This document shows positions 8,582 to 15,927 of a DNA stretch of 20,456 nt, piece after piece (the stretch's first letter is position 1; every line of letters starts with the position of its first letter). Source of the DNA: an uncultured Gemmatimonadota bacterium. GTDB taxonomy: Bacteria; Gemmatimonadota; Gemmatimonadetes; Gemmatimonadales; Gemmatimonadaceae. Made by a program: the position numbers and the translations under genes. The stretch lies in the NCBI GenBank assembly GCA_946480295.1, contig CAMLIT010000082.1:1-20456 (forward strand), in the 5' to 3' direction. A model generated the notes under the pieces. It saw only the letters and a program-made list of their open reading frames with translations. It did not search any database and was not told the origin of the DNA.

Positions 8582-10165
8582 TCAGCCCACCGCTTCCGCC
8601 GTGCGGCGCCAGTCGTCGATGATGTCGAGGATCCCCGCCGACGGCTCCTTCCCCGGCTCCCACTCCACCGGCGATCCCGCCTCGAGCAGCAGCCGTCCGA
8701 CGGTGGCGTAGTCGCGCCCATCGGCGCCGTGCGAGCGCAGCCCCTCGGCCGCCCAGACCAGCGGCTGCGCCCCGAACTCGCGGTCGCGGACCGACACCGA
8801 CGCGCCGTGCGCGAGGAGCACGCGAACCGCCTCCACCTGCCCCGCCATCGCCGCGGTGTGCAGCGCCGTCTTCCCGATCTCCTCGTCCCCGCGGTTCGGG
8901 TCGAAGCCGCACGCCAGCATCGCCGCGAGCGCCGTCGCGTCGCCACGCTCGGCCGCCCGATACAGCGCGCTGTAATGCTCCCCACCGATCTCCCGCCGCA
9001 GGTCCGGGCGCGCCGTCAGCATCGCCGACGCCGTCGCCAGGTCGCCGCGACTGCACGCGGCCACCAGGCGGTCCGGGTCGGGCAGCTCGGTGCCGCCGCC
9101 GTGACGTGCCAGCCAGTCGGCCGCGGCGCGGTTGCCGTTCAGCTCCGCGACCGCGTACGGCGTGCGGCCGTCCGCGCGTCGACGCCCGACATCGGCGCCG
9201 CGGCGCACGAGCTCCTCCAGCAGCTCCACGCTCCCGCGGCGCGCCGCCAGGTGCAGCGGCGATTCCCCGTTAGGCGCGAACACCGGATCCGGATCGGCGC
9301 CGTGGTCCAGCAGCCAGCGGGCCCCGGTCACCGCATCGGACCAGGTCAGGATCGCGTACAGCGTCGGCGAGTCGTCCGTCGCCCAGCGCTGGTTCACGTC
9401 CGCCCCGTGCGCGTGCAGCAGCTCGAGGGCGGCGACGTCCCCGCCGCTCGCCGAGAGCGGCAGGGTGACGCCGTCGTTCGGGTCGGCGCCGGCGTCGAGC
9501 AGCAGCTCGGCGAGCGGCAGCAGCCGCGTCTTGCAGACCGCCCCCCAGAGCGCGCCGCGCTGCACGCCGTGGTGCAGCCACGGGAAGCGCGTGTTCGGGT
9601 CGGCGCCGAGGGCGAGGAGCCGGCGGGCGATGGTCACCAGCCCGTCCGCGCGCGCGTCCGGCCCGAAGCCGAGCGTGGTGTGACACACGTAGAGCAGCGG
9701 CTCCCAGTCGCGTGGTCCGCCGCGTGCCGTGGCGAGCGCCGGCTGCTCGGCCAGGCGAGCCTCGACCCGTGAGGCGTCGCCGAGGAGGAGCGCCGTGTGG
9801 AAGCTCGCGCCGGCGATGCGCGGGTGCAGGCGCAGGAGTCGTTCGGCGCGATCGGGGCGCGGCTCGGTCGCGGCCTCGATGAACTCGTCCACCGCCGCAC
9901 CGTATTCCAGCGTGACCTCCTCGACGTGCTCGGCGAGCGCGTTCCACGAGGGGAGGCCGAGCTCGCGCGCGATCACCGACTGTGCGTCGTGGAGCGCCAC
10001 CGTGGCGGCGAGCCGGTCGTCGTCGTGCGCGCGCGCGAAGGCGGGGAGGGTGCGGAAGCGCGTGAGGGCGGCGGCGTCGTGGGAGCGGGCGGCGCGCAAC
10101 AGCTCCTTGGCCTGCCGCTTGAGCTGCTCGAGATCCGGGCGCTCGGGTAACTGCGGATGCGTCAT
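8582..10165 (-). CDS. Ankyrin-repeat protein
   Basis: Predicted 527 residues. The N-terminal ~75 residues (LEQLKRQAKELLRA, then LGLPSWNALAEHVE) form a short helical region commonly found in front of bacterial ankyrin arrays. From about residue 85 to the end there are many ankyrin repeats, clearest in ESPLHLAARRGSVELLEELV and in KTALHTAAMAGQVEAVRVLL. No signal peptide or membrane segment; probably a cytosolic protein-protein interaction module with unknown partner. The ATG at 10165 was preferred over the longer frame (to 10210) because GGAGGA lies just upstream of it. The following gene on this strand is the ferric-reductase-like gene; the 92-base gap between them holds a G-rich run and nothing recognisable. 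Confidence 0.9.
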   Translation of the reverse strand: MTHPQLPERPDLEQLKRQAKELLRAARSHDAAALTRFRTLPAFARAHDDDRLAATVALHDAQSVIARELGLPSWNALAEHVEEVTLEYGAAVDEFIEAATEPRPDRAERLLRLHPRIAGASFHTALLLGDASRVEARLAEQPALATARGGPRDWEPLLYVCHTTLGFGPDARADGLVTIARRLLALGADPNTRFPWLHHGVQRGALWGAVCKTRLLPLAELLLDAGADPNDGVTLPLSASGGDVAALELLHAHGADVNQRWATDDSPTLYAILTWSDAVTGARWLLDHGADPDPVFAPNGESPLHLAARRGSVELLEELVRRGADVGRRRADGRTPYAVAELNGNRAAADWLARHGGGTELPDPDRLVAACSRGDLATASAMLTARPDLRREIGGEHYSALYRAAERGDATALAAMLACGFDPNRGDEEIGKTALHTAAMAGQVEAVRVLLAHGASVSVRDREFGAQPLVWAAEGLRSHGADGRDYATVGRLLLEAGSPVEWEPGKEPSAGILDIIDDWRRTAEAVG

Positions 10166-10213
10166 ACTTCCTCCATGCCGATAGCCGGCGGTCCGCAAGC
10201 TGGCCAGCACGGA

Positions 10214-10230
10214 GGTGACGAGCAGTCACC
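10214..10230. promoter_or_regulatory. Inverted repeat upstream of the ankyrin gene
   Basis: GGTGAC and GTCACC are perfectly complementary across a five-base spacer, 48 bases upstream of the ankyrin gene start. The 6-5-6 geometry is that of a small dimeric repressor site. The rest of the 181-base gap (10166-10346) shows nothing I can name. Low confidence as a functional site. Confidence 0.3.
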
Positions 10231-10346
10231 GGTCTTCGAGGAGTGGACTCAGTCCTTCGCGCGGACCCGCGGGCGCCCCCGAGCGCACGGTGAATGACTG
10301 GCGCGGAAGGGCGCGGACGTCAAGGCCGGGGTGCCGAAGCCCTGCC

Positions 10347-10655
10347 TCAGCGCGCTTCCGCCACCGGCAGTCCCTGTCCGCCCACCGGCGAGGTCACCGT
10401 GCTGGGGCCGAAGCCGGCGATCAACGGCCGCCCCTGCGCGATCGCCTCCCGCACCGACGGGAGAGCGAGCGAGGCGTCGTGTGCCGCCTTGCTCTCCCAC
10501 ACCTCGGTCACCCAGATCGCGTCCGGGTCCGTGGCGTCGGTGGCGATGACGTAGCTCAGGCAGCCCGGCATGCCGGTCGTGCCGCGGAGGAGGATCTCGA
10601 CCAGGGCGTCGCGCTTGCCCGATACCGCCGTCATCCTGCCGATCAATCCGTACAT
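10347..10655 (-). CDS. Antibiotic biosynthesis monooxygenase (ABM) family protein
   Basis: Predicted 102 residues, the usual length for a single ABM/YgiN-like ferredoxin-fold domain. Diagnostic features are the opening strand YGLIGRMTAVSGKRDAL, GMPGCLSYVIATD (28-40), the strand IWVTEVWES (47-55) and the helix with AAHDASLALPSV. Family members are cofactor-free quinol monooxygenases or haem-degrading enzymes; the substrate here is unknown. It lies 159 bases downstream of the TetR gene on the same strand, with a possible operator between them, so TetR control is likely. Confidence 0.88.
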   Translation of the reverse strand: MYGLIGRMTAVSGKRDALVEILLRGTTGMPGCLSYVIATDATDPDAIWVTEVWESKAAHDASLALPSVREAIAQGRPLIAGFGPSTVTSPVGGQGLPVAEAR

Positions 10656-10728
10656 GCTCGAGGGTGCTGGAGAGAACGCGGATGGTGGACGCCGCGGCGA
10701 TGGAGGCTGCGGCGGTGTGGACCCGATT

Positions 10729-10745
10729 GGACGAATGATACGTCC
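10729..10745. promoter_or_regulatory. Possible operator/promoter before the ABM gene
   Basis: GGACG (10729-10733) and CGTCC (10741-10745) flank the AT-rich centre AATGATA. On the minus strand the centre with one flanking base reads GTATCATT and could act as a -10 box for the ABM gene, whose start is 74 bases away. No convincing -35 box was found. A 17-base dyad next to a TetR gene is suggestive only. Confidence 0.35.
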
Positions 10746-10814
10746 GGACGGTTGTCGCGGTCGACGGGCTGGCTGCGGGCCTTCGCCCGAGGGGGGTGGG
10801 CCCTCCGCCCGCCC

Positions 10815-11396
10815 TCACTCCGCCAGCGTGCGCTCGAGAAACCGCCGCGTCGCCGCGAGCACCTCGCGTCCATCGTCGCCGCCGAGCGCTCGGGCGAGCA
10901 CGACCCCGCCGACCATGCACGCCAGCGCCGCCGTCGCGTCCTCCCGCCGGTCTCGTTTGGCGGCGGACTTCGGCAGGAGCGTTTGCATCCACTCGATCCG
11001 CTCCCGGATCGCGCGCGCGAGCGTGCGCTGCAGGCGGCCTCCGCCGCGACTGATCTCCGGTGCCAGCGCGGCCACCGGGCAGCCGACCGCGACGTGCGAC
11101 AGGTGCCATGGGCTGAGATAGGCGTCGACGACCGCGCGCCACCGCTCCTCCGAGCCCGACGCCTCGGCGGATCTCGCCAGGGGCGCCATGCTGGCCTCGG
11201 CGGCCATGGCGAGCGCTTCGGCCAGCAGCTCCTCCTTGGAGTCGAAGTGGGCGTAGAAGCCACCGTGCGTGAGCCCCGCGCGCTCCATCACCTCCGCCAC
11301 GCCGAGCGCCTCGGGGCCCCGCTCCCGGATCGCCTCGGCGGCGGCGGCGACGATCCGGGCGCGCGTCTGCGTCTTGTGCTCCTTCGGCCACGGCAT
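10815..11396 (-). CDS. TetR/AcrR family transcriptional regulator
   Basis: Predicted 193 residues, typical TetR length. The N-terminal helix-turn-helix is clear: TRARIVAAAAEAIRERG (11-27) then VAEVMERAGLTHGGFYAHF (33-51) and the family signature DSKEELL. The remaining helices form the ligand and dimer domain; VAVGCPVAALAPEI resembles the TetR_C group that often carries one conserved Cys in this stretch. It is divergent from the seven-helix membrane gene and upstream of the ABM gene on its own strand; both are likely targets. A TATATT box (minus strand, near 11425) precedes its start. Confidence 0.93.
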   Translation of the reverse strand: MPWPKEHKTQTRARIVAAAAEAIRERGPEALGVAEVMERAGLTHGGFYAHFDSKEELLAEALAMAAEASMAPLARSAEASGSEERWRAVVDAYLSPWHLSHVAVGCPVAALAPEISRGGGRLQRTLARAIRERIEWMQTLLPKSAAKRDRREDATAALACMVGGVVLARALGGDDGREVLAATRRFLERTLAE

Positions 11397-11434
11397 GGTC
11401 GGCTCCGAGAAGATGATGTCGGTAATATAGTCCC

Positions 11435-11463
11435 TTGACGGCGGGCCGGCAGCCCGCTACCCT
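11435..11463 (+). promoter_or_regulatory. Promoter of the membrane gene with operator in its spacer
   Basis: TTGACG (11435-11440) and TACCCT (11458-11463) are 17 bases apart. The spacer 11441-11457 is exactly a 17-base inverted repeat: GCGGGC, a five-base centre, then GCCCGC. A bound TetR dimer here would block RNA polymerase. The boxes and the dyad are read directly; TetR binding is inference. High GC makes chance dyads commoner than usual. Confidence 0.55.
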
Positions 11464-11506
11464 GCCTTCACCATATGATGATGGACATTTTCTGAGGAGG
11501 TGGCCG

Positions 11507-12271
11507 ATGTCCCTGCCGGAGATGCCGCTCGCCGCGTTGCGCGGCGGGACGATCTTCCTGTTCGCACTCGCCGGGATCATGATCGCGATGCACACGCTCC
11601 TCGTCGGCGAGGCATCGCGTCGCGCGTCGTTCGGTCCACGCGCCCGGATCACGGCCCCGCTGCTCACCGCGGCCTTCCTCGCGCTCTGGTTCGCCGTCGC
11701 CGTGGTCGTCGCCGACCAGACCAACTTCCCGGTCGCCGACCACTCCTGGCTCCTGCCCATTGCCCTCACGACGCTGATCGTCCCGCTGGCCCTCGCCGCG
11801 GGTGCCCTCGCGCTCTCCCCGGCCGTTCGCGCGATGAACGCCGCGATGCCGCCGTCGTGGCTGATCCGAGTGCAGCTCTACCGCCTCGCCGGGTTCATCT
11901 TCCTCTTCCCCTTCCTCGCCTACGGCGCGGTGCCCGCGGCCTTTGCGGTCACGGCCGCGGTCGGGGACATGCTCACCGGTGCGCTCGCCTTTCCGGTCGC
12001 GCGACTCGTGGAGCGCCGCGGGGCCGCGGCGCTGCCCTGGGCGCGCGCGTGGAACGCGCTCGGCATCCTCGATCTCGTCGTCGTGCCGATCGTGGCGGTG
12101 CTCACCGGCGCCCGCGTCATCACCCAGTATCCGATCGGCACGATCGCGCTGTTCATCGGCCCACCCCTCGGCATCCTCACCCACATCTACTCGCTGAGGA
12201 ACCTCGGCGTCGCCGGCACCGACACAGAGCGCATGGCCGCGCCACGCATGACACGGGCGCAGCATGCGTAG
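11507..12271 (+). CDS. Seven-helix integral membrane protein of unknown family
   Basis: Predicted 254 residues. Hydrophobic segments at about 12-33, 49-70, 82-103, 125-146, 147-166, 181-201 and 208-228 predict seven membrane helices with short loops and a polar C-terminal tail. GDMLTG (153-158) is the only small-residue/acid motif that stands out. I do not recognise the family. The ATG at 11507 has a strong GAGGAGG ribosome site six bases upstream; the frame opens earlier but those residues are not membrane-like and start inside the -35 box. Its promoter appears to carry a TetR-type operator, so it may be an export or sensing protein controlled by the divergent regulator. It overlaps the following methyltransferase gene by eight bases. 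Confidence 0.82.
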   Translation: MSLPEMPLAALRGGTIFLFALAGIMIAMHTLLVGEASRRASFGPRARITAPLLTAAFLALWFAVAVVVADQTNFPVADHSWLLPIALTTLIVPLALAAGALALSPAVRAMNAAMPPSWLIRVQLYRLAGFIFLFPFLAYGAVPAAFAVTAAVGDMLTGALAFPVARLVERRGAAALPWARAWNALGILDLVVVPIVAVLTGARVITQYPIGTIALFIGPPLGILTHIYSLRNLGVAGTDTERMAAPRMTRAQHA

Positions 12272-13001
12272 CCCGTCGACATCGGCGGAGGGAGCTCCAG
12301 GTGCGCCGCCCGCCCCTGCGGCGACGGAGCGCAGGGGTGAGACGACCGGGATGGTCATGAACCTCGGCTGGCGCTTCGACGCGATGCTCTGGCTGTCGGA
12401 CCGTCTCATCTTCCACGGCGGCCTCGCCCGGCTCCGCGAGGACGCCATTCGCCTCGCCGCACCGCGCCCGGGCGATGCCGTGCTGGATGCGGGTTGCGGC
12501 ACCGGCGGCGTGGCCGTCGCGGTGAAGAGACTCGTCGGCTCGGGCACCGTGCTCGGCATCGACCCCGGCCCGCGCCAGGTCGCGCGCGCCAGGCGCCGTG
12601 CACGGCGGGCCGGCCTCGCGGTGCACTTCGAGGTCGGCGTCATCGAGCGCATACCGGCGCCGCCCGGGAGCTTCGACGTCGCCATCTGCACCATGGTCCT
12701 GCACCACCTGCCGGAGGACGTGAAGCGGCGCGGGCTGCAGGAGCTGGCGCGGGTGCTCGTGCCCGATGGTCGCCTCGTCGTCGCCGACTTCTACCGGCCG
12801 GCGGAACGAGATGGAAAGCGCCGGCGGTTCGGCGCGGGCGACAGTGGCGTGCAGGATCTTCCCGAGATCGCCGTGGACGCCGGTTTCCGCGACATCCAGG
12901 CGGGCGACCTCGGGCTCCGGCGATTCCTGTCCATGCCGGGCGCCGGCTACGTGACCGCCCGCGCGCCGGCGCGGTCACGCGCCCGATCCGTCCGCGCCTA
13001 A
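12264..13001 (+). CDS. Class I SAM-dependent methyltransferase (UbiE/Methyltransf_11-like)
   Basis: Predicted 245 residues. The SAM site is VLDAGCGTG (73-81) with VLGIDPG (96-102); CTMVLHHLPED (142-152) and LARVLVPDGRLVVADF are the later hallmarks of UbiE/COQ5-like enzymes. The first ~30 residues are Ala/Pro-rich and look unstructured; an ATG at 12351 (Met30) would remove them and is a credible alternative start. The ATG at 12264 overlaps the membrane gene's stop, suggesting coupled translation. The C-terminus is Arg/Ala-rich. Substrate unknown. Its TAA stop shares bases with the stop of the convergent GlsB-type gene. Confidence 0.87.
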   Translation: MRSPSTSAEGAPGAPPAPAATERRGETTGMVMNLGWRFDAMLWLSDRLIFHGGLARLREDAIRLAAPRPGDAVLDAGCGTGGVAVAVKRLVGSGTVLGIDPGPRQVARARRRARRAGLAVHFEVGVIERIPAPPGSFDVAICTMVLHHLPEDVKRRGLQELARVLVPDGRLVVADFYRPAERDGKRRRFGAGDSGVQDLPEIAVDAGFRDIQAGDLGLRRFLSMPGAGYVTARAPARSRARSVRA

Positions 13002-13276
13002 CGCGACGACGCGGGGCGACCGACGTCCTTGCGATAGAAGCCGAGCGCGCGGAGGATGATCAGCAGCACGACGGCGCCGACGAGCGCGATGACGAAGCGC
13101 GCGATGCCGCCCGTGATCGCGATGCCCAGCAGGCCGGCGATCCACACGCCCAGCAGCGAGCCCACCACGCCGACGATCACGTTGGCGATCCAGCCCATCT
13201 GCGCGTTCGTCTTCATGACGATGCTCGCCAGCCAGCCGACGATCCCGCCGACGATCAGGGTGATGATCCAGCTCAT
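12998..13276 (-). CDS. GlsB/YeaQ/YmgE family stress-response membrane protein
   Basis: Predicted 92 residues. Three hydrophobic helices rich in Gly (IITLIVGGIVGWLAS, then IVGVVGSLLGVWIAG, then FVIALVGAVVLLIIL) and the signature MKTNAQMGWIANVIVG identify the transglycosylase-associated/GlsB family of small envelope proteins, often induced by general stress. The ATG at 13276 is preceded by AGGAGGGG. The gene is 78 bases downstream of the DUF3597 gene on the same strand, separated from it by a tandem palindrome. Its stop codon overlaps that of the methyltransferase on the other strand by four bases. Confidence 0.92.
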   Translation of the reverse strand: MSWIITLIVGGIVGWLASIVMKTNAQMGWIANVIVGVVGSLLGVWIAGLLGIAITGGIARFVIALVGAVVLLIILRALGFYRKDVGRPASSR

Positions 13277-13304
13277 GGTCCCCTCCTCCTGACGATCGTT
13301 CACC

Positions 13305-13332
13305 GCGTCGCGCGCGACGTCGCGCGCGACGC
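13305..13332. repeat. 28-bp perfect palindrome built from two tandem 12-mers
   Basis: GTCGCGCGCGAC occurs twice back to back (13307-13318 and 13319-13330). Each copy is itself a palindrome, and with the flanking GC on each side the whole 28 bases are one perfect palindrome. It lies between the DUF3597 stop and the GlsB start, 28 bases before the GlsB ATG, so it may be a leader hairpin, a terminator/attenuator or a double operator. Confidence 0.55.
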
Positions 13333-13354
13333 CCCGCCCCGTCGGGAGCGGCAC

Positions 13355-13741
13355 TCAGTCGAGCAGCTCCGCGGGGATGTTGCCGCCGTTCTCGGCGATC
13401 TTCGCGAGCACCGTCTTGTGCAGCCAGACGTTCATCTTCGCCGAGTCGGTCATCAGCTCCGGCGGGCAGCCGAGCTCCGTCGCGAGCGCCTTCCGCGCGG
13501 CGAAGCTGCTGTCGATGTCGAGCAGTGTCAGCAGGTCGACGATCGAGTACTTCCAGTTCAGCTTCTGCGGATACGCCGCCGCACGCTTCTCGATCTGCGC
13601 CACGACATCGACGACGGCGATCGCTTTCGGCGGCGCCGGCGCGACGGCGACCGCCACCGGGCCTTCGGCTGGCGCCGGGGCTGGAGCCGCCGGCTCGTGC
13701 CCGATGCCGAGCTTCTCGAGGATGTTGGTGAAGAGTCCCAT
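13355..13741 (-). CDS. DUF3597 domain protein
   Basis: Predicted 128 residues. The start MGLFTNILEKLGIG, an Ala/Pro-rich linker (18-40) and the helical C-terminal domain with KLNWKYSIVDLLTLLDID and ELGCPPELMTDSAKMN are typical of the DUF3597 family. The C-terminal domain is a small helical fold of unknown function. The ATG at 13741 has a GGAGGG ribosome site and matches the family's N-terminus; the longer frame upstream is not family-like. It is the first gene before the GlsB-type gene, and the pair may form a small stress unit. No membrane segment. Confidence 0.9.
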   Translation of the reverse strand: MGLFTNILEKLGIGHEPAAPAPAPAEGPVAVAVAPAPPKAIAVVDVVAQIEKRAAAYPQKLNWKYSIVDLLTLLDIDSSFAARKALATELGCPPELMTDSAKMNVWLHKTVLAKIAENGGNIPAELLD

Positions 13742-14005
13742 GGTGCCCTCCTGCGAAAGCGACGGGGCGCCGATGCTGTCGGACGGCAGGTGCACCCCGC
13801 CTCGTGAGAGCCAACCATACCGCGCGTGCGAGCCGCCGGCTGAGAGGCATGATGCGCGCGTTCGAGGGCCGCGCCGCGCGGCGAAATCAGGGAATCGCGG
13901 CTGGCGTCCACGACGGGTGCGTCGCCGTGAACTTCTGGGCGGTATTCGAGTCGACACGGGACGCGTACCGCCTGCCGCGGCAGGCGGGCAGGCTCGGGCG
14001 AACGA
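13742..14005. other. Gene-poor gap between DUF3597 and the arsC remnant
   Basis: I see no convincing gene in this stretch on either strand. It contains the 20-bp palindrome at 13968-13987 and, near 13742-13760, the ribosome site of the DUF3597 gene. Part of it may be further decayed arsC 3' sequence, but no arsC-like motif can be read beyond the DPAEA segment. Confidence 0.5.
13968..13987. terminator. 20-bp perfect palindrome downstream of the ars operon
   Basis: CCGCCTGCCG joins its exact reverse complement with no spacer. It lies just past the end of the arsC remnant in the direction of ars transcription, so it could end the operon transcript. There is no T run, so a protein-binding site is equally possible. 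Confidence 0.4.
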
Positions 14006-14290
14006 TCACGGCGAGCGCTGCCACGATCCCGCGCTGGGCTCTGTCGCCTCCGCGGGATCCGTCAGTCCCCAGTGCACCTGCGCCCCCGCCCCCGGGAAGA
14101 ACGGGCACGCATCCCGCGCGTTGTCCAGACGGTGATCACGAGATCGAACCGCTGTCCCGCCACCTCGTCGATGCTCCTCGGCCTGTGCCCTTCACGCTCG
14201 TTGCCGCGATGCGCCCCGCTCCGCGCGTGACGAAGAGCGCTTCGGCGATCTGGCTCCGCGCCGAGTTGCCCATGCAGAGAACGAGCACGC
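14006..14290 (-). pseudogene. arsC: arsC arsenate reductase remnant (multiple frame disruptions)
   Basis: Three pieces of a thioredoxin-coupled (LMW-phosphatase-type) arsenate reductase lie in order on the minus strand in different frames. Piece 1 (14290 to about 14195): RVLVLCMGNSARSQIAEALF, holding the Cys-x5-Arg anion loop. Piece 2 (to about 14130): [21 protein letters not shown]. Piece 3 (from about 14127): [19 protein letters not shown] and then GLTDPAEA. Between pieces 1 and 2 some 20 or more codons normally present are missing. Between 2 and 3 one base is missing at the codon that should be the second catalytic Cys (GTC TG- GAC). There is no ATG or clear start, and the C-terminal helix is gone. 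It sits directly after acr3, where an intact arsC often occurs. Assembly error could explain a single-base gap but not the internal loss. Confidence 0.85.
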
Positions 14291-14313
14291 GGAACGGTGC
14301 AGCCCCCCCTCGC

Positions 14314-15426
14314 TCACGCGCCCTGCGGGACAGGGGCGAAGAACCGTCTGCGCGCCCAGAGCGCGACGTACACGAGCCCGATCAGCGCCGGCACCTCGAT
14401 GAGGGGGCCGACCACTGCTGCCAGCGCCTCACCGGAGCCGATGCCGAAGGTCGCCACGGCCACCGCGATCGCCAGCTCGAAGTTGTTCCCCGCCGCCGTG
14501 AATGACAGCGACGCCGTCTCCGCGTATCCGAAGCCGAGCTTCATCGACAGCGCGAACGCCAGCCCGAACATCACGGCGAAGTAGACGACGAGCGGCAGCG
14601 CGATGCGCAGCACATCCATCGGGAGCTGGAGGATGCGGTCGCCCTGCATCGCGAACATCAGCACGATCGTGTACAGTAGCCCGACGAGCGCCGTGGGCCC
14701 GAACTTCGGCATGAAGCTCCCGGTGTACCACGCCTCCCCGCGGCGCGCGACGAGCGTGCGGCGGGTCAGGTACCCCGCGAGCAGCGGGATGCCGAGGAAG
14801 ATCAACACGCTCTTCGCGATCGCCCACATTGAGACGTGCACCGCTGCGGTGTCGCCGCCGAACCACCCGGGCACGACGCTCAGGAAGAGCCAGCCCAGGA
14901 CGCTGTACGTCAGGATCTGGAAGACGGAGTTGAGCGCGACCAGAACCGCCGCGAGCTCGCCCGAGCCGCAGGCGAGCGCGTTCCAGATGAGCACCATCGC
15001 AATGCAGCGCGCGAGCCCGATGAGCACGAGGCCGTTGCGGTAGTGCGGGAGATCGGGCAGCAGCGCCCACGCCAGCGCGAACATCACGATCGGCCCGAGC
15101 ACCCAGTTGAAGAACAGTGAGGTGCCGAGGAGCTTCCCGTTCCCCACGTGCCGACCGATGGACTCGTAGCGCACCTTCGCGAGCACCGGATACATCATCC
15201 ACAGCAGGCCGATGCCGATCGGCACGGACACGCCGGCCACCTTCACCCGATCGAGCGCCGCCCCGAGCCCCGGAAAGAGCCGGCCGAGCACCAGGCCAAG
15301 GGCCATGGCCGCGAAGATCCACAGCGGCAGGAAGCGATCGAGCGTCGAGAGGCGTTGCGCGACCGACACCGGAGCAACTGGCGCCGCGGCGGAACTCGTG
15401 GGACTGACGGGAGCAGCAGTGGTCAT
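14314..15426 (-). CDS. acr3: ACR3 family arsenite efflux permease
   Basis: Predicted 370 residues with about ten membrane helices, the usual ACR3 size. The conserved Cys141 in GLARCIAMVLIWN and Glu317 in FTAAGNNFELAIA correspond to the Cys and Glu known to be required for arsenite transport in this family. The first ~25 residues are a Thr/Ala/Pro-rich tail. It would expel As(III) from the cytosol using the proton-motive force. It lies seven bases after the arsN2 gene, so it is part of the ars operon and under ArsR control. The downstream arsC is broken, so arsenite must come from outside or from another reductase. Confidence 0.95.
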   Translation of the reverse strand: MTTAAPVSPTSSAAAPVAPVSVAQRLSTLDRFLPLWIFAAMALGLVLGRLFPGLGAALDRVKVAGVSVPIGIGLLWMMYPVLAKVRYESIGRHVGNGKLLGTSLFFNWVLGPIVMFALAWALLPDLPHYRNGLVLIGLARCIAMVLIWNALACGSGELAAVLVALNSVFQILTYSVLGWLFLSVVPGWFGGDTAAVHVSMWAIAKSVLIFLGIPLLAGYLTRRTLVARRGEAWYTGSFMPKFGPTALVGLLYTIVLMFAMQGDRILQLPMDVLRIALPLVVYFAVMFGLAFALSMKLGFGYAETASLSFTAAGNNFELAIAVAVATFGIGSGEALAAVVGPLIEVPALIGLVYVALWARRRFFAPVPQGA

Positions 15427-15433
15427 ATTCGCC

Positions 15434-15904
15434 TCAGGCCACGGTACACTCGCGGCACATCACGACGGCCGTTGCGGGGCATGCGCTCTGGAACTCCTCG
15501 GTGTGTCGAACATCCTCCGGCACCTCGTCGCGCGCGATCTGCCGGAAGCCGAAGCTCGGGAAGTACCGCTCGGCCGTCGTCGTGAGCAGATAGAGCGCCC
15601 GGATCCCGCGCGCCTCGGCGTCCGAGATCACGCGCGTGACGAGCGCACGCCCGACGCCACGCGAACGCCACGTATCGCTGACGGCGACGGAGCGGAGAAG
15701 CGCGTCGTCGCAGCAGACCTCCAGCCCCGCGACCCCGACGACCTCGCCCGCCGCCTCGGCGACGACGAAGGTGGGGAGCGCCTCGCGCACGCCGTCGAGC
15801 GGAAGACCGCTCGCGACGAGCAGGCGTTCGACGGCCGGAAGATCGGCGACTGTCGCGGCGCGAACCTCTGCGCCGGCGATGATGATCGAATTCGAGTTCG
15901 ACAT
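15434..15904 (-). CDS. arsN2: ArsN2-type GNAT N-acetyltransferase
   Basis: Predicted 156 residues, a single GNAT domain. The acetyl-CoA loop is RSRGVGRALV (about 90-99), preceded by LLRSVAVSDTW; TTAERYFPSFGFRQIARDEVP and the ending EFQSACPATAVVMCRE are characteristic of ArsN2-like proteins of arsenic operons. Characterised ArsN1 enzymes acetylate arsinothricin; the exact substrate of ArsN2-like proteins is less certain. The ATG at 15904 has GGAG nine bases upstream. A GTG at 15931 that overlaps the arsM stop (GTGA) is the alternative and would add nine residues with no visible ribosome site. Confidence 0.82.
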   Translation of the reverse strand: MSNSNSIIIAGAEVRAATVADLPAVERLLVASGLPLDGVREALPTFVVAEAAGEVVGVAGLEVCCDDALLRSVAVSDTWRSRGVGRALVTRVISDAEARGIRALYLLTTTAERYFPSFGFRQIARDEVPEDVRHTEEFQSACPATAVVMCRECTVA

Positions 15905-15927
15905 GCTTGTGGTCTCCGCTGGAACGG

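Noticed and set aside
7167..8711. Long plus-strand frame opposite the ferric-reductase-like gene
   Set aside because: Arg/Glu/Pro-rich shadow; the minus strand has the haem histidines, FAD and NAD motifs.
13887..14108. A 73-codon minus-strand frame
   Set aside because: It crosses the arsC remnant in a frame without arsC motifs and has a Gly/Ala/Arg composition typical of chance open frames at high GC.
14006..14290. Programmed frameshifting as an explanation for the arsC breaks
   Set aside because: No slippery site is seen, more than one break is present, codons are missing, and the start codon and C-terminus are also lost.
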